Positions 23,703-33,274 of a DNA stretch of 64,000 bases are shown in pieces. Location: contig CM039464.1 of assembly GCA_022414725.1 (NCBI GenBank), forward strand, positions 28,492,917 through 28,556,916. Reading direction: 5' to 3'. Position numbers and translations under genes: made by a program. Under the pieces are notes generated by a model. The model saw only the letters and a list, made by a program, of their open reading frames with translations, was not told the origin of the DNA and ran no database searches. Source of the DNA: Microglena sp. YARC. Lineage: Eukaryota; Chlorophyta; Chlorophyceae; Chlamydomonadales; Chlamydomonadaceae. The first letter of the stretch is position 1; each line of letters opens with the position of its first letter.

Positions 23703-24980
23703 TGTTTTAGTGAGGGTGGCGGGAAGGAGGCGCGAAACGCCATAAAAAGTTAGACACGGTCTGAGTGCGGAAATCGTGAAGGCACCGCTTTACCCACGCC
23801 GGGCACGAGGTATAGAATGACGTCAGCAAAGCTGGTGGGCGGGCCTACACCCCCACCCCACATCCACCCCACCCCCTCGCTCGGTGTTTTCGCCGCCACC
23901 TTAGGCAGCCTCATCTGGTACCATTGTGAAGTATACCGGTATCAAGGCAGGACAACCTATCAAGGCCATGGTAGCTGAAATGAAGCCCTACGCCCGCGCA
24001 TAATGTTTTTAGCAACACATGGAGATGAGAACCTATGGGTTGGAAACCGCCGTGAATAGACAGAAGTGCCAGCACACTACTACAGCCAATGCCACATATT
24101 CATGCTGGCAGGGAACCAACTTGGTGCAGTATCTCACATCTGATACCAGTGTGTACAAGGTGAACGGGGATGACTGATGGTGTGCATGCATGCTACTCCT
24201 GCTGTCTTGGGTCAACAAGAGCGTCCCCACGAAGTCGTCCCCAGCAAAGGATTTGGGGGCCTCGAGTCCCGAGCTGGAAGCCTGTTACAAGTCCTTCCTA
24301 CGACTAACCAAGGACCGATGCAGTAACAGTCGTCGGATCTTGATGGCGGAAAGCAATCCCTGGAATGGATCAGATATACAAAGATACGGTAGCAACAAGA
24401 TTATCCAGCTGTCAGAACTACTAGGCACTACTAGGCACTCCTAGGCAAAATAGAGCATCGCTGCGATAATGCGGGAAATGGGAAGAGCGGACATAGTGAT
24501 GTAAACAATGGCTGATTACGGTACAGATGGAACGGATGTGCGCGGAACAAATATTTCAATCTGTCGATATTTACAGCGGCTTTCTCAAAAATCTAAAAGG
24601 TCAAAAACCTAGAAAGGTCAACGCAACTACCTGATCGAGTGATGCTCTTGTCCCAGGTCCTGTCCACGGCCCCCCCCTCCAGACCCTTTTCAGCTTGTTT
24701 TCAGAGTTTCTAACTTCGTCCTGAGTGAGTCGTTTCACTTCGGACATTGACAGATCAAAGCGTAGCGCCGAGGCGTGTCCTTTGGCACTATCGCAGTCGC
24801 CATGCATTATATATAGGGGAGGTCGCGGCCATGTGGGATGAGTCTGTTCGAGGGGTACTGTTCGAGGTGTTCACGACGGCTCTCATGAGGCTGGGAATCT
24901 GACTGGAGACACTTTTTTGTTGTACTGCTCGTCAGATCCCCTTGGCTGTTTGAATGCCGGTGTACTGCTTGTGTCCATCA

Positions 24981-25067
24981 GCCCGTCTAGCTCAGTTGGC
25001 AGAGCGCAAGACTCTTATGAGCAGACATGACATCTTGTGGTCGAGGGTTCGAGCCCCTCGATGGGCG
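24981..25067 (+). tRNA. tRNA-Lys(CTT) with intron, unit 6
   Basis: Standard fold with anticodon CTT. The intron reads TGAGCAGACATGAC. The mature sequence is unchanged from units 2, 4 and 5. Confidence 0.92.
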
Positions 25068-25072
25068 CTTTA

Positions 25073-25172
25073 CCCTCCTTAGCTCAGTTGGTAGAGCACT
25101 GGACTGTAATAGTTCAAGCCTGACGGAAGCGTCGATATCCAGGTGTCCCCAGTTCGATCCTGGGAGGAGGGA
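25073..25172 (+). tRNA. tRNA-Tyr(GTA) with intron, unit 6
   Basis: Complete acceptor, anticodon and T stems; intron as in the other units; TTTT run downstream. This is the last intact pair before the LTR insertion. Confidence 0.93.
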
Positions 25173-25657
25173 TGTTTTAGTGAGGTTGACGGGAAGGAGG
25201 CGCGAAACGCCATAAAAAGTTAGACACGGTCTGAGTGAGGAAATCGTGAAGGCACCGCTTTACCCACGCCGGGCACGAGGTATAGAATGACGTCAGCAAA
25301 GCTGGTGGGCGGGCCTACACCCCCACCCCATCCACCCCACCCCCTCGCTCGGTATTTTCGCCGCCACCTTAGGCAGCCTCATCTGGTACCATTGTGAAGT
25401 ATACCGGTATCAAGGCAGGACAACCTATCAAGGCCATGGTAGCTGAAATGAAGCCCTACGCCCGCGCATAATGTTTTTAGCAACACATGGAGATGAGAAC
25501 CTATGGGTTGGAAACCGCCGTGAATAGACAGAAGTGCCAGCACACTACTACAGCCAATGCCACATATTCATGCTGGCAGGGAACCAACTTGGTGCAGTAT
25601 CTCACATCTGATACCAGTGTGTACAAGGTGAACGGGGATGACTGATGGTGTGCATGC

Positions 25658-25912
25658 ATGCTACTCCTGCTGTCTTGGGTCAACAAGAGCGTCCCCACGA
25701 AGTCGTCCCCAGCAAAGGATTTGGGGGCCTCGAGTCCCGAGCTGGAAGCCTGTTACAAGTCCTTCCTACGACTAACCAAGGACCGATGCAGTAACAGTCG
25801 TCGGATCTTGATGGCGGAAAGCAATCCCTGGAATGGATCAGATATACAAAGATACGGTAGCAACAAGATTATCCAGCTGTCAGAACTACTAGGCACTACT
25901 AGGCACTACTAG
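25658..25912 (+). other. 84-codon open frame repeated in each tRNA unit spacer
   Basis: The frame starts MLLLLSWVNKS and ends LLGTTRH(S/Y). It is open in units 2-6 and 7 (19778, 21250, 22720, 24190 and 25658) but broken by indels in unit 1. I do not recognise it. Because the units are nearly identical as DNA, conservation of the frame is not evidence of selection. It could be an exon, part of a non-coding RNA, or chance. Confidence 0.25.
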
Positions 25913-25920
25913 GCAAAATA

Positions 25921-26169
25921 TGTGAGTTTCCGGATTTATGTGCAGAGCACAGAGACGAGGGGAAGTCAGTAAGGATAAGATCTTTACAGTTAGATAAAGC
26001 ATTCTATCAATGCGCTAGGAGGAAGTACTGAGATGGCGCGGCACCTCAGGGTACAGGCATCAGAGTCCGTGCCATAGCTGGCTGCGGCACTGCAGTACAG
26101 TGCAGCAGGGCGGGAGACCTGTGCACTCTAAGTCACTCTAGATGAACCGGTAAGACCCGGTGAATAACA
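25921..26169 (-). repeat. 3' LTR of LTR element 1
   Basis: A 249-bp repeat whose partner is 38564-38812. On the minus strand it starts TGTTATTCACCGGG and ends ACTCACA. The polypurine tract is adjacent at 26170-26182. Confidence 0.95.
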
Positions 26170-26560
26170 TCCCCCCCAATTCCTGGCATTCTTCATGTTG
26201 GAGAATTCCGGGAATTATAGGAGTTAAAAGGAAACTAGAGGGACTGAAGAAAATAAATTCAATCATGCTATTTATGGTGGAAGGGGACTGGCAGCAGACT
26301 AATTTGGGAGAGGGAGTATATGTAACTGATGGTGAGGGATAGCTTGGAAACTGAAGGTGGAACTGCAGGCTTTTGAAGTATAGCCTGTGGGGCAGTATCT
26401 CTGCCTAGAGCTAAAGTCAGACAGAAGAAAGCAGTTCAGGAAGAAGCAATCAATCAATATCAGAGAAAAGTCTGGGTCCTGGATATGCATGGGATCAGTT
26501 TTCAACTGTCAACTATCAACTGCTGATGGTCCACATATCAGCTATGTCAGTCAGGGATGT

Positions 26561-27427
26561 TCATGTGTCATCAACTGGGTATGGGATCTGGTAGAACCCA
26601 TCTCGCTTTAGCCTAGTTCTGATGGCCTGGTGCAGGTCATCCCATAGGTCAGCTGTGGGATCAGAGTGAAATACAGGGGGGCAGAAGTTGAGGATGAAGC
26701 AATCCTGGTGGTTCCAGGGCATGATGGCATCATCAACATAAATCAGGATAGGACTGGTTTCCTCATCTGTCCTGATCTGGTGGGACTGCAAGAGGAGCCC
26801 AGGTTGCCTGTGGGCAGCATTGCAGTAAGCACTGACCATTGCTGCCTGCAGGGAGATGGTCCACTTCAACCTATCTTTCATGCCTGCAGAACAGGTGTCA
26901 TACTTGTATATGAGGGTGGCCAGAAGCCTAGAGTGCATGTGGAGAGGGCTGATGACAGGAGCAGGGTTATTGGGCATATCCTGCTCTCTCCAGGGTTGGC
27001 TTGGTAGAGACCTGAGATGTCTGTACCTTGCATAAAAATCATGGATCAGGGTGTACAGGGGAACCCTGAGCATGTTGACTATGCAGGGTGGGGTGGGCAG
27101 TGACATCATGTGGTCCAGGATTTCCATCAGTTCCCCAAGGGGATAGTACCCCTCTTGTTGGTTTTCCAGGGTGTAACTGACAGCAGGCATGTGACAATTG
27201 TTCTGGATGTCAGCTTGTGAACCTGGCTCTGATGTGGGGGGTGTACTACCTGGGGAAAAGTCAGTGATGCCACTAGGGGCCATGGTCTGGAGGAGTATGT
27301 TGCCCTTGAACAGGGATGAGGTGGTAGTGTCTCCTAGTTCTCCAGGTGGTTGTTCTACAGGTGGATCTGCACCTAATGGAGTAGGGAGCAATACAGGTGG
27401 ATCTGTAGCTAATGGGGTAGGTAGCAC
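26561..27427 (-). CDS. C-terminal module of LTR element 1 (unknown function)
   Basis: A 288-codon minus-strand frame in the same frame as the preceding one, beyond a TAA. It starts with PTPLATDPPVLLPTPLGADP direct repeats. It ends with a module shared with LTR element 2: W(T/A)I(S/C)LQAAMVSA, then a block ending F.(L/I)N...PP, then L..DGF. It occupies the place where integrase and reverse transcriptase normally lie. YVDD occurs once but without any other polymerase motif. Confidence 0.5.
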   Translation of the reverse strand: MLPTPLATDPPVLLPTPLGADPPVEQPPGELGDTTTSSLFKGNILLQTMAPSGITDFSPGSTPPTSEPGSQADIQNNCHMPAVSYTLENQQEGYYPLGELMEILDHMMSLPTPPCIVNMLRVPLYTLIHDFYARYRHLRSLPSQPWREQDMPNNPAPVISPLHMHSRLLATLIYKYDTCSAGMKDRLKWTISLQAAMVSAYCNAAHRQPGLLLQSHQIRTDEETSPILIYVDDAIMPWNHQDCFILNFCPPVFHSDPTADLWDDLHQAIRTRLKRDGFYQIPYPVDDT

Positions 27428-27502
27428 TACTGTGGGATCTACTTCTGGCTCTACTGGTTCAGTATCTGCCTGCTGGTTGGCTACAGATGGGTATCTCTGT
27501 CT

Positions 27503-28231
27503 TTAGATGGCCAGCATGGAGGCTTTCATGTGGGCCAGCTGTTTCCTAACATCTATGTCATCATCCTGGCTACTGCTAGGGCCACTATCTGGCATGGCCT
27601 CTGCATATCCTGCCTCTCTGTGGCATTCTGACCAATACAGGTACTCTGGGGCAGGCTGCACATTGGATCTCTTCTTGTACCTGATAGTGTCAGGAACTGC
27701 ACGTTCAGGGGGTGCTGCAGCCACTGCTCCATGAGGACCTGTTGGTTTGGGCATGGCAAGGGAATCTAGGGGTGGCATAAAGGCCAGGCCTGTATCTGCT
27801 GAGGGGCACTGTCGTGAGCTATGGCCAAATCCATCACAGTTCCAACATGTCATTTCTGGTTTTCTCTGGTCTCTTTTCTGTCTGGTAGGTGACATGATTA
27901 GGCGAGAGCAGCCTGGGATAGGGTTAGGGGGAGGAGACTGTGTAGGACCAGTAGGAGGAGGCGGTGCAGGATCAGGAGGGGGAGGGGGTGTAGGAGCAGG
28001 AGGAGGAGGCGGCGGTGGAGGAGGAGGAGGAGCTGGAGAAGGAGCTGGAGGAGGAGATGCCAGTTCATGTAGGCGGTCTGCAGATGCCTTGAAACGTTGA
28101 GTCCACTTGGCTCTTCCTGCCGAGCATAAGTGGTGTACCATGACGTTAGGATTGAGGTACCATGGTTCAACTGGGCTGTCATGATCTGGGTGATCAGTAG
28201 GCTTGGGATAGAACACATCTGTAGCATACAC
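27503..28231 (-). CDS. Zinc-knuckle, proline-rich frame of LTR element 1
   Basis: A 242-codon minus-strand frame. A proline tract of more than 30 residues (about 28065-27920) precedes TCWNCDGFGHSSRQC, a CX2CX4HX4C nucleic-acid-binding knuckle (about 27860-27815). In LTR element 2 the knuckle lies inside gag, upstream of the protease, so its place here after the protease segment is unusual. An in-frame TAA at 27503 separates it from the following frame. It would bind element RNA in the particle. Confidence 0.55.
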   Translation of the reverse strand: MYATDVFYPKPTDHPDHDSPVEPWYLNPNVMVHHLCSAGRAKWTQRFKASADRLHELASPPPAPSPAPPPPPPPPPPPAPTPPPPPDPAPPPPTGPTQSPPPNPIPGCSRLIMSPTRQKRDQRKPEMTCWNCDGFGHSSRQCPSADTGLAFMPPLDSLAMPKPTGPHGAVAAAPPERAVPDTIRYKKRSNVQPAPEYLYWSECHREAGYAEAMPDSGPSSSQDDDIDVRKQLAHMKASMLAI

Positions 28232-28431
28232 TCCCCCCTTTGCACTGTTGTGGCAACTGGCAAGTCAGGACAGGCTGGTAGGACGGCCCAGGCTCATCGT
28301 CTTCTTGGTAAGGGAGGCATAGGGTAGCCTGGCAATCATCCAAAGAAAGGGTAAGGTCATCGTCATGTCTCATCATAGCTGGAATGCTCATGATATGCAT
28401 TGGGATGCCAATATGTGGGATAATGAGGGGC
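28194..28431 (-). pseudogene. Continuation of LTR element 1 protease-like frame
   Basis: Minus-strand segment beyond the CACTA insertion, beginning PLIIPHIGIPMHI. LSLDDCQATLCLP aligns with LSKTQATLSIP of LTR element 2, the region after the protease. It stops at 28194 and overlaps the next frame, so the element has at least one frameshift here. Confidence 0.5.
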
Positions 28432-28440
28432 ATGCACTAC

Positions 28441-28644
28441 CAGAACGGAGACCTTTCCCTAACGTTCCCTAACGTTCCCTATCGTTCCCAATCGTTCCCT
28501 AACGTTCCGTAAGATAGGGAATCCTTTCCCTATCGTTCCCTAATATTCCCTAAAATGTGGGAAGCTTCCCTAAGACACACCTAAAAGCATGAAAACCAAG
28601 TGTCCTTTCCCTAACTTTCCCTAACTTTCCCTAACGTTAGGGAA
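28441..28644. repeat. CACTA left subterminal repeats (TTCCCTAACG)
   Basis: Many direct and inverted copies of TTCCCTAACG / CGATAGGGAA occur here. A longer block with AAGACACACCTAAAAGCATG (28571-28590) recurs inverted at 33361-33395 and direct at 33431-33470. Such motifs are the usual transposase-binding sites in CACTA elements. Confidence 0.8.
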
Positions 28645-28872
28645 TGTGAATGTAAGATTGTTACAACGGCATAGGCTCGATAGAGGAGAAGATGCTATTA
28701 GGCGCAACAGGCGCAATCATATAGAATAGAGATGTGTACTGCAGGGTACTGCAGTCACGTGCAGGCCACAGCTAGCCTGTGGCCTGGCGGTAGGCAACGC
28801 GGTACCAGGAGGGAAAGGTACCGGTGTGCATTATGCCGACTCAGAGACTGATATATAAATCAGTCAATAACA
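28645..28872 (-). repeat. 3' LTR of LTR element 2
   Basis: A 228-bp repeat matching 33042-33269 except one visible T/C difference. On the minus strand it starts TGTTATTGACTG and ends ATTCACA. The polypurine tract is adjacent at 28873-28884. Confidence 0.95.
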
Positions 28873-29574
28873 TCCCCCCCAATTCAAGGTATTCTTGAGC
28901 TCAAGAATTCCTGGAATTAACTGAGGGGCATAAGAAAATTAAAAAAATTAAAGCTAGGGAGACTTTGGGAATTTCTAGGAGCTGAAAGGAAGGAATCACT
29001 CTAGCAGGGGTCTTCAAAGAAATGTCAGTTTCCTGGGGTAGCTGGCTGGTTAAGGAACACTGCAGGTAGACTGCAGGCTAAGTAGCAGAGAGGCTGCTGA
29101 GAAGATGCAAGGAAAATGCAGGTAAGCTGCAGGCTAGGTGGCAGAGAGGCTGCTGGGAAGGTGTAAGGAAACTGCAGATAGGCTGCAGGCTAGAGCAGAT
29201 AGGCTACCATGGGGCTGGACTAAGTACTACAGAGGGATGCAGATAGGCTGCAGGGAGACTGCTGGGAAGCTGGGGAAGGAAAGTCCAGGCTTGGTTAAGG
29301 CTTGGAAGATTGCCTTGGTTACGAGAAGAGGCATGATTCGAGACTAGAGGATTTGTCTTTTAGACATGATGTCTGGACTAGTCCCCCCATAATTTGGGTG
29401 AGCTACAATACGATGACCCTAAATTAGAGGAAAGACATCATGGGGAGATAAGAATAATCCTAGATTATGAAGAGGTGCTGCCTGTGGAAGTACATGGGGC
29501 AGTACAGAATGCAGGTAATCTGTAAAATATCCTAGAGTGTTCAAATCTATCCAAAAAAAGAAGATCTAACTGAA
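28873..29574. other. 3' non-coding region of LTR element 2
   Basis: Between the stop at 29575 and the LTR. It holds a short inverted repeat next to the purine tract (AATTC..GGTATTCTT / AAGAATTCCTGGAATT, 28880-28920) that is also found in LTR element 1 (26177-26217). Degenerate GCAGGCTA / AGATAGGCTGCAGG repeats run from 29060 to 29260. Confidence 0.5.
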
Positions 29575-31263
29575 TTAAGTGTCTGGCCTGCTGGGGAAAC
29601 CATCAAGGTCAAGCTGTTTGCAGACTTGTTCAAGGAACTGGTCAAATGACTTAGGAGCTAGGCTGGGGGGGGTAAGGATGTTGATAAAGGTGAAGTCCAT
29701 GGGGCTCCAGTCCATGCTGAGGTGGTTGACACATAGCACTTTGCCTCCAGGGTATGCACAGCTCCTGGGGTCCATGATCATCTTAGGTCTGAATGAGAGG
29801 GTTTGAGCATGTGCACTGACCATGGCAGCTTGGAGACAAATGGCCCACTGCAAAGTGGGTCTGGCTGTGGTAGAAACAGTGGGGTAGGCTTGCACCATTT
29901 GCTGGAGTCTGCTGTTGTGCTTGATGATAGGGATGCAGGCATCAGATGGCTCCTTGTGCATTGACCTGTAAGGGAACTGTTCTGTTTCAGAAGCCAGCAG
30001 GGTGGGGAACTTGCTGGTGAATGCTGTGATGATCTTGGACAGTGGGGGCCTGGGCTTGATGTTGAAAGCTGGTGAAGCAGGCTTGCTGTTCAGGTGGTGT
30101 AGGGTGCATCCAAAACGGGTGAGACTAAGGGTGGAGTTGTTGGAGAAGTGGATGTTGTTGACATTCTGATTAACTTCTCCCAGTGGCAGTCCAATGTCTG
30201 GTGACCTGTTGACCAGTATCCATTGGTCCCAGGTAGTTGCTGTGTCTATATCAGATGGCTTGAGTGGCCCATCTCCATCTATTGGACCATCATATTCCTC
30301 ATAGTTGGTCCTGATCTGGTCACTAAGGAGTTCCATCTCTGCTCTGGCTCGTTGCAGGCCCAGGTTGTCCAGCTGTTGTTGGAGATCTGGAGTGGTTTCA
30401 GGAGGGTCATCTACTCCTAGTCCAGGGTCATCCTGGGGCTTGTGTACCTCTGGGTAAATGAGCTCTGGCATGTCATCACTGTCAGTATCATCAGAGTCGT
30501 CCAGATTGTCTGCATTGGACGGGGAATGGTACTGGCAGATAGGGGGAGGATGCCCCTGGGGGTCTTGGTCTGCCTCCACATGAGTGGGTGGGTACTGCCC
30601 TGTCTCAGAATCAGTGTGGGGTGCAGATGGAGCAGAAGTAGAGGGGAAGTCCTGGAGGTCTTGATCTGCCTCCACATGAGTGGGTGGGTACTGCCCTATC
30701 TCAGAATCATTGTGGGGTGCAGATGGAGTAGAAGTAGAGGGGAAGCAGTCTTGATCAGCTCTACTGGGGGAGGTCTCATGAGTGGGTGGGTACTGCCCTG
30801 TCTCAGAGTCAGTGTGAGTTGATGGAGGTGTGGTAACCATCATGATGTAGGCAATGGGAGGGTCCACAGGGATAGAGGGATTAATGGCAGGGACTGGTGA
30901 AGTTTGGGTAAGGTAGAGTCCATGCCTTTTAGGGCATGAGAGGAGCAGTTTGGTACCAGATGGTCTTGGGATGGAGAGTGTGGCTTGAGTCTTGGACAGG
31001 TGAACTTGGAGGTCTGGGCACAGGCTGGTGGCTGCATGAATGCTAATGATGTTGGGCATGTTGCAGTCAGCAAGAAGTACATTGTTCAGGATGATCAGAG
31101 TCCTGCCATGGCCCTTGATCTTTGCCTTTCCTATCTGCTTGCAGAGGATAGGTGGAGAGTCTTGATCTGCCAGCTGCAGCCTAATAGGCTGTTGGAGGTC
31201 CTGAATGTCATGCAAATGGGAGATGTTACTTGTTGCATGAGAATGTGCTGCAGTATCTATTAT
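29575..31263 (-). CDS. Protease-like and C-terminal module frame of LTR element 2
   Basis: In frame with gag and directly after its TAG, the sequence reads IIDTAAHSHATSN, the position of the Copia protease IIDSGA motif but with D-T-A in place of D-S/T-G. GHGRTLIILNNVLLADCNMPNIIS follows as in the family. A first Met is at 31215. Next come three copies of an S(E)(T/I)GQYPPTH repeat, acidic and Ser/Pro-rich linkers, and finally a module shared with LTR element 1 (LQWAICLQAAMVSA ... LDLDGF). Nothing resembles integrase, reverse transcriptase or RNase H. The loss of catalytic Gly suggests a weak or inactive protease. Confidence 0.6.
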   Translation of the reverse strand: MIDTAAHSHATSNISHLHDIQDLQQPIRLQLADQDSPPILCKQIGKAKIKGHGRTLIILNNVLLADCNMPNIISIHAATSLCPDLQVHLSKTQATLSIPRPSGTKLLLSCPKRHGLYLTQTSPVPAINPSIPVDPPIAYIMMVTTPPSTHTDSETGQYPPTHETSPSRADQDCFPSTSTPSAPHNDSEIGQYPPTHVEADQDLQDFPSTSAPSAPHTDSETGQYPPTHVEADQDPQGHPPPICQYHSPSNADNLDDSDDTDSDDMPELIYPEVHKPQDDPGLGVDDPPETTPDLQQQLDNLGLQRARAEMELLSDQIRTNYEEYDGPIDGDGPLKPSDIDTATTWDQWILVNRSPDIGLPLGEVNQNVNNIHFSNNSTLSLTRFGCTLHHLNSKPASPAFNIKPRPPLSKIITAFTSKFPTLLASETEQFPYRSMHKEPSDACIPIIKHNSRLQQMVQAYPTVSTTARPTLQWAICLQAAMVSAHAQTLSFRPKMIMDPRSCAYPGGKVLCVNHLSMDWSPMDFTFINILTPPSLAPKSFDQFLEQVCKQLDLDGFPSRPDT

Positions 31264-32535
31264 CTATTCTGTCTGCAGTGCTGCCTGGAAAACTTCTCCA
31301 TCTTCTATAGTGCATTCATCATCAGCACTTATCTGTCCAAAGAATGCTGTATCAGCCAGGGGTTCAGGTGGCAAGGCAAAATAAACAGACTTGCCTCTGG
31401 TTGGTGTAGCAAAAGTCATGGGCTGGGGGTTGTCCTCATCCAGTGCCAGGGACAGGAAGTTGTGTTGTTCACTCTCACTGTCAGAGTTGGAGGTGGACTG
31501 ATCACCATCAGCAACATGTGCATGGCGTCCCTTGCTTGGGTACCTCCTTTGACGTCTCCTGGCTGGACTGGTCTTCTTGGGGTCCTTCTTGTCGTCATGA
31601 TCCTTGTCATTCCTATCTCTAGGAGGTGACTTGGAGCCATGGTCGGCTTCATCTGAGTCTGTTGGCCTGAAAGCCAGATTAGTGTCATCACTGATGCACT
31701 CTCTGGAGTTGTGGCCTATTCCCCCACAGTTCCAGCAGGTCATCTTCTTGTGGTCAAATGGTGCTTTCCTGTCTCTGAATGGGAGGTGCTTGCTGTTGTA
31801 AGGCCTCCTGTTCCTGTAGGCTGCAGCTGCCAGGTCTTGTTCTTCGGGAGATGGTGCAGTGTCTACTTGCTTCACTAGACACCAGTTGAAGATGGCAGCT
31901 TGGAGCATAGAAAAGGTGGTGATGACAGTAGGGTTGAACTGATTGATGTACCCATCATATTCAGAGCGAGAGTTCAGTCCCTTGACAATGAGGTTCAGGT
32001 AGTTGCTGATGGAGATGATGTGGAGATTTGCTATCTTGGGAACCTGGGAGTACAGGTCAGCTGCCCTGGAGAGGTACGTCTGCAGGGACTCAGTAGGTGT
32101 CATACGTAATCCCATGATGGCAGTCAGGGTGGTATGTTCTAGCCTGCTACCATCCTCAGAGTACAGGGCATCTAGAAACCTGAAAGCTCTAGTGGCCATA
32201 TCTGTTTGGGCATGGATGGCTTGCTGGATCCCATCTGATACATGGTCTATGATGATCTTGAAGGCCTTGTTGTTCTTCCAGGTCGAGATCCTGTTGGGGA
32301 CACCAATCCTAGGGGCAGCCGGAACAGCTGGGTCAGCAGCCGCAAAAGGAGGGTAACTAATATCATCAGCAGGGTAACCATCAGAGTCATTAGGCTCGCC
32401 AACGACGATCGCTTGTTGGCAGTCGAAAGCAACTGCAATGGTATCCCTATCTGATTTAAGGGCAAGGAGGATATTCTGCCTGGCGCTGCGCCAGGTGTAA
32501 AGGTTGTTTCCGGTGAATACTCTGGGAGGTTGCAT
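31264..32535 (-). CDS. Gag protein of LTR element 2
   Basis: A 423-codon minus-strand frame that starts MQPPRVFTGNNLYTWRSARQ, a typical Copia gag opening (F-x-G-x-N-x-x-x-W). A helical region follows with ALYSEDGSRLEHTTLTAI and TPTESLQTYL, like the family's capsid. The knuckle TCWNCGGIGHNSREC (CX2CX4HX4C) is near residue 268. A Lys/Asp/Arg-rich tail and an acidic end follow. It stops with TAG at 31264-31266; the same frame stays open afterwards into the protease-like segment. Likely role: particle assembly and RNA binding. Confidence 0.8.
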   Translation of the reverse strand: MQPPRVFTGNNLYTWRSARQNILLALKSDRDTIAVAFDCQQAIVVGEPNDSDGYPADDISYPPFAAADPAVPAAPRIGVPNRISTWKNNKAFKIIIDHVSDGIQQAIHAQTDMATRAFRFLDALYSEDGSRLEHTTLTAIMGLRMTPTESLQTYLSRAADLYSQVPKIANLHIISISNYLNLIVKGLNSRSEYDGYINQFNPTVITTFSMLQAAIFNWCLVKQVDTAPSPEEQDLAAAAYRNRRPYNSKHLPFRDRKAPFDHKKMTCWNCGGIGHNSRECISDDTNLAFRPTDSDEADHGSKSPPRDRNDKDHDDKKDPKKTSPARRRQRRYPSKGRHAHVADGDQSTSNSDSESEQHNFLSLALDEDNPQPMTFATPTRGKSVYFALPPEPLADTAFFGQISADDECTIEDGEVFQAALQTE

Positions 32536-33041
32536 GGTGAGGTCTTCTGTGTAGGAGTCTTGACGTTGTAGGTCGGAGTGTTGGGTAAGGGAGAGTTACG
32601 AGGGCGGGGCAGGGGAAGAGGGGAGGGAGTGTGTGTGGGAATCGGCGATCCAAAGGGATCCAGCGGATTACCGGAGGGTGAACGTTGCCAAGCGGCAATG
32701 TTCAACGACAGAAGCTTCTGTTAAGCTGGAGGCGTAGACAAATTGATCGTCTGAGATCAATGCAGCACTGTGTGGGTCTCGGTGAGGGCGTCGTCCTATA
32801 CTCACTTCATAGATTACGGTGACTTGTGGTCGCTCTTGCTTGCTCCAGTCGTAGGACGCAGTGGCAGATCCAAGGATACTTGGTAGGAAGCGGCAGGCGG
32901 AGCAGCGGGAAATAGGATCCGCACAGGGAGTCCAGGTGCTTAGTTAAAACTCGGGCCTTCGACTAGTCAGAGGAGAACTGAATCCGAATGCGGAAATCAG
33001 CGGCTGTTCTTCATTAGCGTCTAAAGATGGCGCATATAACC
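32536..33041 (-). other. 5' leader of LTR element 2
   Basis: About 500 bases lie between the presumed primer-binding site and the gag start. No coding region is supported. Packaging signals would be expected here, but none can be recognised by eye. Confidence 0.4.
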
Positions 33042-33269
33042 TGTGAATGTAAGATTGTTACAACGGCATAGGCTCGATAGAGGAGAAGATGCTATTAGGC
33101 GCAACAGGCGCAATCATATAGAATAGAGATGTGTACTGCAGGGTACTGCAGTCACGTGCAGGCCACAGCTAGCCTGTGGCCTGGCGGCAGGCAACGCGGT
33201 ACCAGGAGGGAAAGGTACCGGTGTGCATTATGCCGACTCAGAGACTGATATATAAATCAGTCAATAACA
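33042..33269 (-). repeat. 5' LTR of LTR element 2
   Basis: Partner of 28645-28872. It is followed on the minus strand by GGTTATATGCGCC, which shares the GGTTA start with LTR element 1 and is the presumed primer-binding site. Confidence 0.95.
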
Positions 33270-33274
33270 GGGAA

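Larger units (their letters stand above)
17763..25920 (+). repeat. Tandem 1.47-kb tRNA(Lys-Tyr) repeat units
   Basis: tRNA-Lys genes start at 19099, 20568, 22041, 23511 and 24981, a period of 1469-1473 bp. The whole unit is conserved, including about 1.27 kb of spacer between Tyr and the next Lys. The array begins inside a unit after the gap. Its last unit is interrupted at 25920 by an LTR element and resumes at 38813-39411. Units 1 and 2 carry many single-base indels against units 4-6, often in homopolymers, which suggests weak consensus beside the gap. Confidence 0.95.
28645..33269 (-). mobile_element. LTR element 2 (inner), non-autonomous Copia-like, inside the CACTA element
   Basis: LTRs of 228 bp (28645-28872 and 33042-33269) differ at a single position that I can see. 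The target duplication is GGGAA (28640-28644 and 33270-33274). The purine tract beside the left LTR is the same as in LTR element 1. It reads on the minus strand: gag with zinc knuckle, then in the same frame after one TAG a protease-like segment, repeats and the C-terminal module. No integrase or reverse transcriptase. It is the youngest layer of the nest. Confidence 0.92.

Noticed and set aside
26561..27427. YVDD in LTR element 1 as a reverse transcriptase active site
   Set aside because: No other RT motif lies upstream, the frame is too short, and the aligned position in LTR element 2 reads CVNH, so the match is probably chance.
27898..28100. Plus-strand glycine-rich protein
   Set aside because: It is the antisense of the proline tract in the minus-strand LTR element 1 frame.
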